A stretch of 64,000 nt of DNA from Antedon bifida (GCA_963402885.1 OY727102.1:620001-684000), one strand, 5' to 3'. Positions 46,271 through 60,960 are shown, counted from the stretch's first letter. The notes: a model not told the origin generated them from the letters alone. Numbers and translations: made by a program.

Positions 46271-47017
46271 TCGTTAAAGATTATGCTGTATTGAAACAAG
46301 ACTGTTTCTCTTGATTAATTTCTTTATCAGATTAGCAGGCACATTAATTACAACTATGTATTATCAAAGTCTACATTTCTGTTGTAGTTATCATGTAGAA
46401 TTACTTTCTTATCTTCTCTTTGTCACTTTTGTATGTTTATTAAAATATACATATAAACTAATAATAAAACTAAATCAAGATTCAAGACATTTTATTGGTC
46501 TACTTTAAAATGGAATTCATTCTGCTTGGCATAACTAAGATAATAAAACAACAAGAAAAATACATCAAATTGCAAAAGGCAAGACAATGTTAAAATACTA
46601 TTGAGGCCTATGTTAAAATATATTTGATGTAGACATATTTTGCAATTAATGATAATTTTCTTATTAATTAAATTAATTGATTTATTATTTTTTCATTTTG
46701 AACTATATATTTAATAAGCTGTATACATTGTATTTACTAAACAACTAATATTGTACTACAGTTACTTAAAAAAACTGCAGTAACATATTTCAATGCAATT
46801 GAATAGCCTCTGCTGCAACATACTTTATATAATTATATAAAAAAAATAATAAGTAATAAAGAAAAATGCAGTAACTGCAGTAACTGTAGAATAAGTGTTA
46901 ACATTATAGTTCTTAACTTATTTTCCTCAAGGTGGAAGAAGACATTTTAGAGAAAGAGTAGACATATTAAGAAATCTAAAACTGATCATTAAACAAGTCA
47001 CGTAAAATTCATTTCCA

Positions 47018-47330
47018 TTATAATATATGGCACCAAAACATTAGTTGGATTGAGGAAGATCCAGTATCATATGTTGTTGTGACAGTTATGAATTTTGATT
47101 TCAAGCATCTCATCTTCCATATACAATTTGTTTTCTGTCCCAGAAAAGACTTGAACCTACCACAGGGTTGAAACTTAGAATATGATAGAATGATAATATC
47201 TGATTGGTCAATTGATGAACATTTTCTATTGGTCGTATACTCAACATTTACAAGGCCAACGTCTTGAAGTTTATGTATCTTTATAGCATGCATATCATGA
47301 TTTTTGTTAAGAAGATGCTTTACCATTTAG
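47018..47330 (-). repeat. Possible decayed tRNA-derived repeat
   Basis: On the minus strand GTAGGTTCAAGTCTTTTCTG resembles a Pol III B box with its T-loop stem, and an A-box-like TGGTAAAGCATC lies about 155 bases earlier, further than in a normal tRNA. A 102-codon open frame crosses it but has no domain. Confidence 0.3.
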
Positions 47331-48029
47331 GCATTATTTCAGCATTATCATTTTCAGAATTGATGAACTTGTATAGATAAATAATAATGTAGATTTTGGA
47401 TACATAATGCCAACTTTTGTTTCATAACTATTAGTAACTGATGTACAGTAGTTGTATAGCAATTATGAAGACATTTTAATTGCAATTTATTTATATGGTT
47501 ATCATTTCTTATATTTCTTCATCTTGTTTGTTTGATACATGCCTTGTATCCTCAGTTATTTGTATATAGGCAGCATTCAATTTGTCATATTTGAACCAGG
47601 TATCCATAGTAAACCTTAACAAAACAAAATAAACACTGTCTATCTTCATAACAACTTTTTTTTTGTGCCAGAAAATAGTTATTTTTTGTTTTAAATGACT
47701 TTTATCCCAAAAATAGGTAGTAATTGTTTTTTTAATTGATGATGACATACTTATTTATGAGCCAATTTTAGTTTAGTTAGGAAAGTTAAAGCTTAAACAG
47801 AAAGTACTTGAATGTTGATTTTTGTGATTTATGCTCAAATACTTAAATCTTTTTATTCATATTAAAGAGCTTATCTTAATCTGGCCTTTATTAATCTGTC
47901 TTTTGTTAATCCCTATTTTTTAATTCATGAAACCAGTTGATAAATTAAAGTTCAAATAACAATAGATGTATGTAATAAGAGATGTATTTAAATGAAATCA
48001 AATGAATTAATTGCCTGTGGCTAGGCTTC

Positions 48030-48330
48030 TCAATCTCTTTGCACAGGAGTACCCCAAAGCCACCTTCGATTTTTTATATTTGATATGAATGTGAGAGTGT
48101 GGAATCCCTGACGCATTCTGTTGTTATAAAGAATTGATTTTTTCACATGACTGCTTTTATCTGTTAAGTGAGCTGAGAATAGGGCCATCATTAAATCGGG
48201 CTTGTGTGATCGTGTTACCCTCAACTTTTTGATTATATCAAATAATGTTTAATTTAGACCAATACAATTGTTCCTGGATTGGTAGAGTACGAGCAGCTGC
48301 ATTTGTTTCCATAGTGATCGGTCATCATAT
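48030..48330. other. Moderately complex intronic segment
   Basis: Less AT-rich than its surroundings, with GTTTCCATAGTGATCGG near 48306. I see no gene in it. Confidence 0.3.
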
Positions 48331-49079
48331 TTGCCTCTTATATTCTCTTGTATTTGTTGAAGCTGAAATGTGTTGAAATATTAGTTTGAACAAGATCTTG
48401 AGTACTTTAACAAATATTATTTTGTATTATTACTTGTTTGGATCAATATCATTTTTAGAACAAAGACTTAAATTTGATAAAATTATATAATAATAAGTTT
48501 AGATGTTTTAAGTGGTGTCATATGCTTTATATGATCACATTTTGTTTTATTTCATTTCATTTCAATCTTTCATTTTGGAATCTGTGGTCCATAGAAAGTA
48601 AAGTAAATTAATATAAAAAAAACTGTACTAATTACTACTACTCATCTCAGGATGGCATTCCACCTGAAGAGCATCTTTGACTTTTATAAGACGTTGTCTA
48701 TAATCGTTGAGACTAAAACATTTATATTCACTTTCACAATAATAAAAGTTATGTTAAATACTCCTATCATTAGTAACGTATTACATCTTCAACTACAGAT
48801 TCATTAATTTTATTTAGATGATAAGTGTGAATTTGAACAATTTTTAATATTAATGATAAATGTAAATAATGAGTATTCTATTTGATATATTTTTTGCACT
48901 TCAAGTTTTGTATAATTATTGAAGTACACATTCATAGGTACATTAAAAATGTTGTTTAGTTCATTCAACTGCGATATTGGTCCCGTAACAAGGTCAGATT
49001 GCCAGAAGGACTTGCAGAACACAATTTTATTAGGCAAACATTAATTGTCGCAATTCACAAAATCAATCTAGAATGAGAG

Positions 49080-49215
49080 AAAATCGTGCCCGGGGTTAGA
49101 TCTTTACGTCCAGCGTGCTGAATTATGTATGATGCTTGCACCCTTGATCATTGTGAGGAGTCAAGATTCTCGCCGTAATGCTCGTATCACTTGATGAGTC
49201 GTCGTTAACTCAAGG
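49080..49215. other. CpG-containing non-repetitive patch
   Basis: Holds TGCCCGGGGTTAGATC, TCTCGCCGTAATGCTCG and GAGTCGTCGTTAACTC, unusual for this AT-rich stretch. Possible regulatory element; no direct evidence. Confidence 0.25.
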
Positions 49216-49340
49216 ACACAAACTAAATGGATATCTGTCAGAAAAAAAGTACATTTTTCTTCTCGTTCATAATCTTCAAACAATTTATAGATATTTTTCA
49301 AAAGATGATTATTTTTTAATCGTCTGTTTTTAATGATGTA

Positions 49341-49800
49341 GTAAAGTAGAAAAAGAATCTTCTAGTCTAAAATTAGCAAAATATAATCTTGTTGAAGAAA
49401 AAAAAATAACATTAATGTACTACTACTGCCTTTTGATAATAATAATAATAGTAAAGTAGAAAAAGAATCTTCTAGTCTTAATTAGCAAAATATTTTCTTG
49501 TTGAAGAAAAACATACAAACAAATAGCATTAATGTACTTACTACTACTACCTTTTGATGATAATAGTAAAGTAGAAAAAGAATCTTCTAGTCTAAAATTA
49601 GCAAAATATAATCTTGTTGAAGAAAAAAAAATAACATTAATGTACTACTACTGCCTTTTGATAATAATAGTAAAGTAGAAAAAGAATCTTCTAGTCTTAA
49701 TTAGCAAAATATTTTCTTGTTGAAGAAAAACATACAAACAAATAGCATTAATGTACTTACTACTACCTTTTGATGATAATAGTAAAGTAGAAAAAAGAAT
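49341..49800. repeat. Higher-order tandem repeat: two dimers of about 220 bp
   Basis: GTAAAGTAGAAAAAGAATC recurs at 49341, 49451, 49565, 49670 and 49782. Units 1 and 3 share AAAATTAGCAAAATATAATC; units 2 and 4 share TTAATTAGCAAAATATTTTC and ACATACAAACAAATAGC. Thus a two-monomer block was duplicated as a whole. Confidence 0.9.
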
Positions 49801-52059
49801 CATCTAGTTGAAATTAGCAAAATGTTGAGTTTCTTTCATTATTTTAATTCATGTTTAATTCATTTATTGATGATAGTAAAGAAGGAGCAGACGACGAAGA
49901 TATAAGTTTAGAAAACCAATGGCTGCTAGTTACAAGTGAACTAACTCTAAAAAAGTATGAAACCATGATCTTAATGAGGATTAAACAAATATGAAAAATT
50001 CACTAAATTCGATGTTTTGAATGAACAGTTAATGTTAACTTTGCTTAATTTTTATGTTTTTTCCTTTTATGGTTTTAACAAAGTATACCACCATTTCAAA
50101 ATTACTTTAACAAAACATAGACATTTACTAAAGTTGTACCGGTAGTTCTATGACAAAAAAAAAAACACTTTTGTATGAATTTTTTATAACATAAATTTGA
50201 TCTCAGTTGGTTTCATATGTTTATCAGTTTTAGCTATCAATTATTTCTCAATCTATTAATCTACCAAGTAAAAACACCTAAATTATTAAACTTCTGTGAC
50301 GTCTATAACTTATGTTAATAAGTTCAATTTTTATTGATACTCCTACGTGACTGTTTGGCAAAAGTTTCCCATTTTGAGTAGAAAAACATGAAACCTGACA
50401 ATTATTTAACTGGTCCTATTCTTGCTGATGCCAGTATGATTATTTATTACTAACATTGGAATGAGAAACACCGGTAAAGACACATAATGCACAGCACGAC
50501 CATCTGCCAGCCTATTTCATCATAATTCCACCAAATTATCATAACAATGGTGATACTCTGAATAAGGTTTCATTTCACTGAAGATGATTAATATTCCAAC
50601 TTAACACCACAACACCAGCTTCTTGCACAATTGGTTCACTTCATCTTTTTCTTTTCCTACTTTTAGCATAATTGTACCTCTTCTCTTGGTGGTTAATTTT
50701 GTATATATTTACATACATTAGTAATATTAGTTGTTAATGATGTGATATGTTTGTTAATGGGCTGTACCTATTAGTATTATCAAATGCCTTTAAAATGCTT
50801 TATATTTATGTGTTAAAGTTTTTGATATTAAAGATGTGTTTAATCTTACAAAAGGAGGTTTATATATATAAAAGTTAAAATATTAATTTTCATTTGTATT
50901 CAGGACATTTAGGAAGTTAATAATAAATACAGTAAATATAAGTCTGAAATTATCAAACTAAATTCTGCAAATATGATTAAAAACATAGATAAGTTTTTTA
51001 TGGGGAATTTAAATAATTTTAGCAAATGGATTTTAAGAGAGATAACCATATTTTTCTCTTGTGTGATCAAATAAATTTCTGACAATAAATACAACAATTT
51101 TGTACAATAATCTTGTACGTGTATGTTAAAAAACATTAAGAAATTATCTTAAAAGTGATTTAAAAAAGTAGAACAGTTAATATTATTTGGATTCTGTTTT
51201 CGACAAGAGTGTTGTCATATCAACGTATCCTTGAAATGTTCTTTCATGTTTAAAGACATTGAGACCTATGTCATTCATTTTTATCTTAATTGCTGTTTCC
51301 TATATTTAAACTTTACAACGATTTGAATTAAGAACCGTTAAACTCCACATCCTTGCCTAGGTTGCTCAAATTTGTAAACATCAACTTATAAGCAAGGAAA
51401 ACACAGTCTGGTAATCTTGTTTTCAGTAATGGAATTTCCCGTCCTTCCTAGGGAGTTTCCTTTAAACGGATTTCTCCAACTGTTTTACATTTCCTGTTAA
51501 AATATAAACAAATTAATTGCATTAAAATCTGTTATTTTTTTACCTTCAACCCAATTTATTTTCCATTTTACTTTATTCAACCTTACAGTAGAAGTAAATC
51601 AAACAAATCTTAGTCAAAAGACCAGTAAAGCATCCAAATACAAACTGTGCACATGCTAAGTTACCAGGAAGATTTAATTTGTATTTACCAATTTTATTGA
51701 ATATCTTCGATAATTTTTTATAGAGGAGGTAAAAAGATTGAGAAATGTTTTGTATCCTACAGTACCTCCTCAACATTCTCCCCACCCCATCCTATCCCAT
51801 TTTGTCTGATTTACAAGTTTGCAAAAAGGACCCATTCTCCAGTAATTTTTCCCTTATATAAATTTGATTACAAGTTTATAAAAATGACCCATTTTCCCCA
51901 GTGTCTGCTACGTGAATCCCTGCAGCTGTATAATTTGTATTCTAATACAGTTGTTGTTGACTGCTACTTTAGATTTATGTGTTCCTTGTGCTACAGATTG
52001 TTATACATTTCATCTTGAGTATTCATTTTAATAGCTGTGATTAATCTAATAATGCAAGA

Positions 52060-52165
52060 AGGGCGCCCTCATGGAGTGGTTGCTAACTTTATCAGAGCAA
52101 AGGAAGAATTAATGGAAGAAAGGAGTGTGACTTAACAGAAGGGCGCCCTCAATGGATGTTTGTTG
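52060..52165. repeat. Pair of AGAAGGGCGCCCTCA words
   Basis: AGAAGGGCGCCCTCAATGGA at about 52137 and AGAAGGGCGCCCTCATGGAG at about 52057, 80 bases apart. The palindrome GGGCGCCC resembles MITE ends elsewhere in the window. The borders are unclear. Confidence 0.45.
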
Positions 52166-54534
52166 AACATGAACATGAATGATAAAACTTCTTGAAAACT
52201 GGCACCATGTTATCGTATAGGTGTTTATCAGAACAGAAAGCAGGTCTTACTCTATCAGAACTGTTCTTGCTTATTCTACACTTTGTCTTTTCTCAGGTCA
52301 GAATAGAGTAAAGCCCAGCAAAGTCTTTCTCCACTAATTTTGCAACTTTGGTATAGCTCATCATCAAATCTGTTGAGAACATTGTAGTTAGGGATTTCCC
52401 CCTAATTATGCCCAGTTTCAGTGTTTCAATGTTTTCTATGTATTCATACCCTGCTTTTACTGATGGTTTCTGTAGATAGTAGGCCTATTGTTCACCAGGA
52501 CTGAGATAAACATGTTAATATACAATAAGAACAGTTAGATAGAGGGGATTGTTCAGCACTGTGATGTCATACATTGCAATACCTTTCCAACGACTTGAAC
52601 AAGTTTATATAATTTTATTCCTTGTGCACAATTTAGAACATGAATGTTTTCATTATTGCTGGAGATAATTTTAGTACATACTTAATTAGTATATCATGAC
52701 CAGTATGACAGCATTGCATCATAGCTTTCCTATTAAGTTCGTATAGGCCTACTTATTCTCTGTTTTTATCAATTTAATAGTAGTAATAGGTGAAATGTGA
52801 ATCATCCATCTGTCAGTCAATAAAGCCTTGTTCATACATTATGCATTCACTTCATTATAATAAAGTTTGAACATAAATATTCATCATGTGTGAGTTTTCT
52901 CATAATAAAACTCTTTATTAACTTTGTTTAAATTTTGTGTATGAAAATTCTAACAATACAAGTGTTTACACACTACGTACAAATATATATTTTTAATCCT
53001 ATTATTCATTTCACTTTGCCATCAGCTTTAATGATTGTAATTTTGTGTTTTACAAAAAAAGATCTTTTTTGTTAGTTGTTATGATGTTAGGTTTCATTTC
53101 TTTTTTCTTCTTGATTCCACTTTAAAAAGAAATATTTTCAAGTTTAAAGGCATAAAAAAGATATTATAGTCCATATATATATGGTAGCTCTTTACTCTAT
53201 TAGAGTTAAATTGCGGATCTACACTGCGGTTTAGCTTGTTCAATACACCAGGTGAACATTTGATATATCCCAGATAAGAAACGTTTGTCTGATGTTACAT
53301 TCTGAAATCGGTTGTAAGCCTACATCTGAAACTTATCGTAGTTACCACGGATATAACTTGAATATGATTTGGATCAGCTTAAAGCCTATTTTCTACTAGG
53401 CGAATTTGTTCACGTGAATCGAAAGCGCCAACTTATAGGCATTCGTATTCATATTTCCATCTTCCTAATCCCTCTGTACGCATGCGTATAAGCTGACGCT
53501 TTCGATATGCCTAGTGAGCTTTAGCATGCATAGTACAGAGTTAACCTGTGTCATGGAAGCTAATATAAGATTAATATACAGATTCACTTCACTATCTTTT
53601 ATCACACTTAATATTGCTGCTCATAAAAATATGTATATCATCTCATATTATGTAACAATTCCTCTCTTTAAACAAATATATTGCTTGCTTTTTCTGTGTT
53701 AAATTTCAATTTCAAATTTTATTTCTAAATATACGGTAATACATTCATCTTCATCTTATAGTTTCTGAATATTATAAGCCTACTTGATTAGAAATGGTAG
53801 TGCATAAAATATTATACATTTAATCCATGTTAAAACACATACGAGTTTAGGTACAATATTATACGGTCCATGTACACATATGAGTGTAGCATAATACATG
53901 TTTAAACACATTAGATTTGGAATTACCTTAAAAGTATAGACAAATTCACCTTTCAATACAACCTTTGAGCTTATCCAAAATATCTAATTTTCTTGAAATT
54001 TTGTGTTCTAATTTCGTTTTCCAAATGCATCTAAAATTTTCGATCTTTTGTGACATTTAGATTTAGATCCAGTTTCAAGAAAGCCAATTTATTCTTTAAT
54101 ATTTTTTAATTATTATAACATTCTTTTTTATTAATAAGTGTTATTCATTTATTCTACCCTGTGTAAATTTTATATTTAATTTTAAATTTTAATTACCGTT
54201 AAGGAACGATGGGAATGAACATCCTGTTGTTATTTTATCTACATAATTATTTTCTTGTCTAAATAAATATGTTTTCATTACCAGAATGTCTTAAAAAATG
54301 ATGTCAGTTATTGGGACAATAAACAGCAAAGCTAAACACAGCTTCTTTCCAGTAAAATCAAAACTAATATAATAACTACAGAGTAAGTGTCTAAATTGTA
54401 TTAAGTATACTTGTTTATGAGATATTCTTAGTCATTAGAATTAGTTTCTAAAGTAAAACATAAACATACTGTGAGAAAGCAACTTACAATAGAATTTATA
54501 AATTGTTATATGCTCAAATTTGGGGATAAATTGA

Positions 54535-54635
54535 GTAGTGATATCCCCAAAAATGGTACTGATATGACATCATCATGTCCATATGGGCACATCACAATTT
54601 TTGTCACATAAAGTTCGATAGTGTAGACAGAGCTT
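54535..54635. mobile_element. MITE of the AGCTCTGTCTACACTA family, right part
   Basis: Ends GATAGTGTAGACAGAGCTT, the complement of the 42284 terminus, and contains CATATGGGCACATCACA. Inverse orientation to the 42284 copy. Confidence 0.7.
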
Positions 54636-54999
54636 AAACATAAAATAGATATATAGTCTTTCACTTGGTACTATATAACTTAAATATCTGTTTATACTGC
54701 TTTAACTAAACCTGGTAAACAACTTCTCCTAAATATTTTTTTGATATCATAGACTTATAACCTCAATGGTATGAAACTTCCACTAAATATTTATACTATT
54801 TTAATACTTATATAGGCCTATAATGGTATAAAACCACCACTAAAGATATTCACTACATAACTACAAAGGTACAGAGCCTCCACTTATTTTGATAGTGCTT
54901 GTACTATTTGCTACCCACTTCCACCGATGGTTGAAACACACAAACACTCTGACGTTGTCGTATTCAAAATACTTACATCAATATCCAGCACTTTTCTCC

Positions 55000-55700
55000 G
55001 TTTAATATTATGGTACGCGGTTAAAATACCTGACGGTAAATGCTGTGCACGTTAATGAATCGACTGTCTTTGGGAGAACCAGCGTAAATACTAAATGTTC
55101 ATTGATTACACCAAGCAGTGTTCAATAATATATTATATAAACTAATAAGATCACGTAAACAAGAGTGCAAGTCTATAGGTGGCAGCATAATAAACCCATA
55201 CGCTTCAAGCTCGTCAATAATCAGTTGAAAAGTTCAATTATAATAGTCAATACGTTATAGTTTCTCATCAATTTTAATTTTCTCTCGTCTGCCGTGCTGT
55301 AATTCTCGCAATTGTTATAGGTTTTTGACCCTTGAATGAGATGGAATAATACCTTGGAAAATAACCACACCCAAACACATGCTTGGATTATCAAGAAAAT
55401 TAATTTATTTTCATTGCAAAGCATTAGTCGTGTAAAAGTAATATCTTGTTTTTTTACTATCAAATATAATCGATTTGTGGAATGAGTCATCCGTAATTTG
55501 CATAATGTCATCGCAACTTATGCTGGTAGAATCGTCCTTTAGCCACTGTTGCTATGGAAACTATTTTAATCATGATAATGCCTATTAGAATAAAATAAGC
55601 CAAGGTTTTAAACATGCCTGTCAGAGCGCTTTACCGTAGTCATTAGCATTTAAATTAGTTCTATCGCTGTCTCGTTTGGCAACTTGCCAGACAACGTAAA
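55000..55700. promoter_or_regulatory. Non-repetitive region with perfect RFX X-box-like site
   Basis: GTTGCTATGGAAAC at 55548-55561 fits the RFX X-box (GTTGCYATGGYAAC) with one deviation. Flanks are of ordinary complexity with scattered CpGs (TGGTACGCGGTTAAAATACC, CTCTCGTCTGCCGTGCTG). No exon is visible. Confidence 0.3.
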
Positions 55701-56339
55701 TGGGTAGAATATATTGACTAATGTATTGGCAACCAGATCATTATGGCCAGAATTTTTTAAGAATTTTTCCAAACATATCAATAATATCAATAATTCAATA
55801 TTATTTTGATTTTTTAACTCCAAATGTAATCATAGAAATTATTTAATGTTTACAGTTATATTTTTAGAGTAAAAAGATAACTGAAATTAGTGAATGTAGA
55901 GTGTTATAAAGTTAAATAAGCCTGCAAATTAATTCAATTTCAAGTGTGGTATATTTATATTATCTAGCAACATTTTCTTATTTGCCTTTTCCACTTTTGT
56001 CGAACGAAAACTGTAATCAATAAAATATACTTTTTTCATTTATTATTTTTCTATTTATAATTTTAAATTCAAACTCTGTGAATAAATTGTAAGTAATCTT
56101 TTCAAATATTATTTTTTAATTTATTAATTTCTTTACAAACAGAATTTGAAATTGAGTGCATTTGAAATCTTACATTACAAAAATAAATTGTAAACAATCT
56201 TGATGAAAATTATACATTTTAATTCATTAATTTATCTTTACAAATAGAATTTTAAATTAAGTGCAGTTGATATTTTACATAACTATTCCATTTAAAGTGC
56301 ACAAGTTTATCAATTTGAAATTAAGAGTGTATGCTTAAA

Positions 56340-57000
56340 TCTTCAAAGCTGATGCTTAAACCCGCAGGTCAAATCTTGTGACCTTGACGCGATAGTATTC
56401 TTGTTTACGTGCTCAGTCGCAAGATTTTAACAAAGCCAAATAGAGTAATAATAATTTAAAATATAACGGTTTTGTTCCCTTTGGATCATCCAAAAGAAAA
56501 AAATGTATGAATATAACTGAAATTAATAGGTTAATAATTCTTAAAGGTCCATATTTGTTCTTTACAATACATTTTGAAAAGCGGAGATGTAGCATCCACA
56601 AAAACTGTACAGTTTTGAGAATGTAAAATTTACATTTTTACATATTATTTTAACTGCACTATTATTATAAAGTACTTTAATTGATAGTTGGAATAACTGA
56701 AATGAAAAGTGAAACCAATATCTTTTTCTATGTAAAATGAAGTGTTTCTCTTTAGTTACTAATAGTAATAGTTAGTCCTGTACAACTTTCTGTAATGTCT
56801 TTAAGTTTCTGAACGCTTGTTTTTTATCTTTTATGAATTCATTAACTTCCTTGTTTGTTTTACTCAAAATGCAATGGGCTCTGGCGGTCAATTCAAACGT
56901 TACTGCTGTAGTTGACTCATGGTCAGTGGCTGTCAATCAAATAACCGTTATTTTGCATTGCGGCTAAAAGTTTCACAGCAATTACTTTCATTAGCCTAAT
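56340..57000. other. Intronic segment of mixed complexity
   Basis: Short GC-richer patches at 56345-56425 and 56870-56970 (GGTCAGTGGCTGTCAATCAA). I see no gene. A 62-codon minus-strand frame between them has no domain. Confidence 0.3.
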
Positions 57001-57399
57001 CTTTATGTTGCCAAATTGGCCACAATAAAATATTATGTCACTAGGTACCATAATTTTGACGTAATTGCTAATTGTTAATTTTATTTCATTTCTTTCATTT
57101 CATTAGCCCTGATAAAAATGGCATTTGTAACTCAATAATAGATAAATGTTGCATAATTTTATACATTTTCTGAAAGTAATTTAAAATATTGTTTTTCTTT
57201 TGTTTTGAAAAATTTACACCATCATGTTTTTTAAATAATCAATTTTTATTATAACTATAAATAATTCACATCGGAAGCTAAACAACAAATAAATATGTGA
57301 TTTATATCATGTACCTCTTTAAATGATATGATTTGGGTTTTCTCTGATATGATGCCAAAATGTACATTAATAATGTAGAAGCAGCTTGCTAGTGATCTG

Positions 57400-57830
57400 G
57401 TTATGAGAGTTCAAGATGGTCAGTGTGTGTATGAAATATTGCAGAATCAACCACAGTTTGACCAATGATGATAGCGTACTGAATTTTATTTCTCGGAGCA
57501 TGTTTTATATTTTAGTACATCAAAGGAGTTGTAATTTGTCATTAGAAAAAATCCTGACATATGACAGGACTCGAACCCAGGACCCTTGGACCCCAAGCAT
57601 CACAACCACCAAGCCACAACTCCACTCTTAAGATGGTCAATGATGATAAGTACTCTATTGTGTTTCTCAAAGGAGTATGTTTTATACTTTCGTACGTCAC
57701 TTTTATAAATTCATTCCAAAATATTTTTAAAAAATGATAGTTTATTTTAGTATAGCTGTAGCCTGGTCGTTTGTTGTGTTTGACTTGCCTCACCAAGGTC
57801 TTGGGTTCAATCCTGACCTAGTGCCACCGC
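57400..57830. repeat. Two tRNA-like heads in a locally duplicated segment
   Basis: On the minus strand 57553-57622 reads GTTGTGGCTTGGTGGTTGTG and then CTGGGTTCGAGTCCTG, an A and B box pair. On the plus strand 57757-57818 has GTAGCCTGGTCG and TTGGGTTCAATCCTG. The flanks at 57460-57525 and 57635-57700 are diverged copies of each other (GATGATA, AGTACTC, AGCATGTTTTATA). Interpreted as decayed SINE heads, not functional tRNA genes. Confidence 0.5.
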
Positions 57831-59688
57831 CGTTGTAACTCACAGCTGTTTTATTCCAATCATTACGCCTCAAATGTAGCTAAAAGTAAAGCATGATAAA
57901 GTTGATTTATCCAGCAATAAGAAAGTTGTTTTTGGATGCAAATTAAATCATTAAAAACACATAGTAGACTTAAATCTATAATAATACAGAAACCAGAATG
58001 CATTCAACTATTTTCTAGATATTATATTGGTATCTTTATTTCCATAGAACAAGTGCCATGGTAACCAATAAGTTGAATTAGTTCACTCATTTACAATTGT
58101 TGAAATATATAAACATAAAAATCGTACATAAAAAATCATAAAAAAGATATTTATTGATTGCCTCTAATGAGATTTAGAATTAATTACTTTCATTATTTTT
58201 AATTACTTCTGTTTATGATGATTTATGAGTTGTCTTACAGTAATTTGTCATCATATTAATTAGGTAATAAAAATTAATTAAAATGGAAACAGTATATCCA
58301 CTGGATTAAGTGTTAATATCGTTGTCGTTGATGAGCTCGTTAAGCGTTGTAGTGCCCTCTAATGTTGGTAGTGATTTTTGCTTATTTAACAAATACAACA
58401 ATATACCTTGATCAAACTGTTTCACATTTTCATTAATATTTATTTTCCTTTTCTTTCAATCAAATACATAATAGAATACAATATACAATAGTGATAACAA
58501 ACATAAAAGCTTAGGAAGGAGCAACATTTTTTATTTAAAACAAGTTATGGTTTTCAACATTTCAATATGCCAATGTTTTTTTTTTCAATCAGGTTTTTTC
58601 CCTCAAACTTTAGAAGTAATTGAGGTCAATGTAGAACTTTTTTTAAGTTTCAGTTTAAATTAACTCTTTAATTTCTGGTAAACTTTACTTGTCTCCTTTG
58701 AAAATTGCCGATGGTGTCAAAATGATTACTTATAATCTAATTTATTAATTTAAGTTTATTACTGTTTATAGGTCAATATACCTTGTGTTATTAATTAATT
58801 AAAATTAAAATTTAATTTAAAAAGTCTCTTGAAGCAAATTTGCAAACAGTGTGATATTAAACAAATTGTTTCTCTCTTCCTAAACAAATTGGTAATTAGA
58901 AATGACAGAAAACAAATTGACAAAAGTTTCAGGTGACTTTTAAGTAAGAAATTGGTGACCTGACTGGATGTCATCAGGTCATCATTAGGTCATCTGAAGA
59001 TTAGAAGTTCTTCAAATAATTATAAATTTAATTTCTTTTTTTAGCCATAGTGTACCTTGGAGTACCCAAATTCGAGGACTTATTAATCCTCCTTTTGGTC
59101 ATATTAAACATAGATTTATTCAAATTAATTTACATTTTTTTCCGAATGTTTTTGAATTCTGTATTACTCAAGTACCATACATACCACACTGCAAGTATGC
59201 TTTTTTAAATTTTCTAAATTTAGTCAATTTAATTTTACAGACAACCTAATTTTCTTCCTGTCGTAATCAAAAAAGAATGTTAGTTATTTTATTGTTCTTA
59301 TATTGACACTTTAAGCGGGAAAATATTCCATTAAGAAATTGTACATAGATTTATGTTTTAATAACATATGTTTTGTACTGTTTGTTTTAATTATTCCCAC
59401 CAGATATCGGCTATTTTAAGTTTTGAGTGGGAATGTCTTAGCAGGCTCTGTAAAGTCAATGGGTGTATAACAAGCAATAAATCACTGCCTCAGACACTAT
59501 GATCAGATCCTCCACAATATCTGACATTAAACTCACTGTTGTTAGTGGTGTAATATAGAATGCCCCTCCAACACAGGGGACAGAGCCCTGCGCTAGGGCC
59601 CTGGGTTTAGCCAGTGAGCGCTCATAGCCATTACGTTACTGACTGTGTATTACATATGCATCCTTTGAACACTTGTGGGTAATGTTTT

Positions 59689-59815
59689 ATATGATGTTAT
59701 ACTTGACCACCGATGACCCAGGGTACACATATGATGTTATACTTGACCGCCGATGACCCAGGGTACACATATGATGTTATACTTGACCACCGATGACCAC
59801 CGATGACCTAGGGTA
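59689..59815. repeat. 40-bp minisatellite, 3 copies
   Basis: Unit ATATGATGTTATACTTGACC then ACCGATGACCCAGGGTACAC. The last copy carries an internal doubling of ACCACCGATG. Confidence 0.9.
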
Positions 59816-60804
59816 CATGATGAGCTTTTACAACAGTCAATGTCAAAACTAGCATTTTTTATAGATTGATTTTAATGGAAGTTTATTTTGTAATATAAAA
59901 CTGAAATACTATAAATATTCCTCTTCTACACAAGTCACTCCCAATATTTCATTGTGGTAATTGTTTAAACTAAAATTATAAATAGTATTAATAAATATAT
60001 TTTATAATGTAATGAATAATCACATAAATTAATAAGCAAAACTAATAGTTAAATAATAAATTGTTAATAGCTAAAATTTAAAAACAATTAAATTAAATTC
60101 AATGTTGATTATTAGTTATGTTAATTTGTATTAAACATGATTAATATGCAAATAAGTTCTTGTTTCATTTTTCAAGACTGTTGGCAACAGGCTGAACAAT
60201 TAATATGCTGTTTCCGTTCCGTTTAATTTATGCACATATAGCTTGTTGAGAGGACGTGGCACAACGATACGACTCACTGCCGTTCTTGCTATCAATATTT
60301 GGAAATATCGCTTTGTTGTTATTGCCCAGTATTCTTGTTTTATGAATGTTTAAATCTAAATACATTCTGTAGTAATCAAGGATGGCTTGTTTATTATTAT
60401 TTACAAGGTAATATTATGGAATTCATTCTTGTTTGTTAGTTGAAATTTATAATCAGTGATAGTTGTTGTTGCTTTGTCGTTGAGTATGCTTACTATTATA
60501 ATACGGTTACTGTGTATTGTTATACCATATCTACTCACTGTATGTTTTGCGAGTACAATTTGTTAGGATTATTATAATTCATTGTTTCATATGAAGGTAT
60601 ATTTTATACATTATTTCGTTTTGATATATTTTAATTATAATTTTTTACGTTACTTTTGCATTTTTATTGCTGCTGTAAAATTTGCTTTCCAAATATACTG
60701 GTAGTTTTTTTCTTTAAAAAATTAGATTATTCTAAGCAATAGTATAGCAATTAGTATATTTAACCATATTTCTATTGAATTTTTTATGATGATGAAATCA
60801 TATC

Positions 60805-60891
60805 TTCATCAATTGCATGTTCATCATCATTGTCATCATCTCTATCATTGTCATCGTCCTCATTGTCATCATCATCATTGTCATCATCATT

Positions 60892-60960
<69 letters not shown>

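Noticed and set aside
59560-59640. GC-rich hairpin GAGCCCTGCGCTAGGGCCC as a structured RNA
   Set aside because: An isolated short stem with no second element, promoter or repeat copy to support it.
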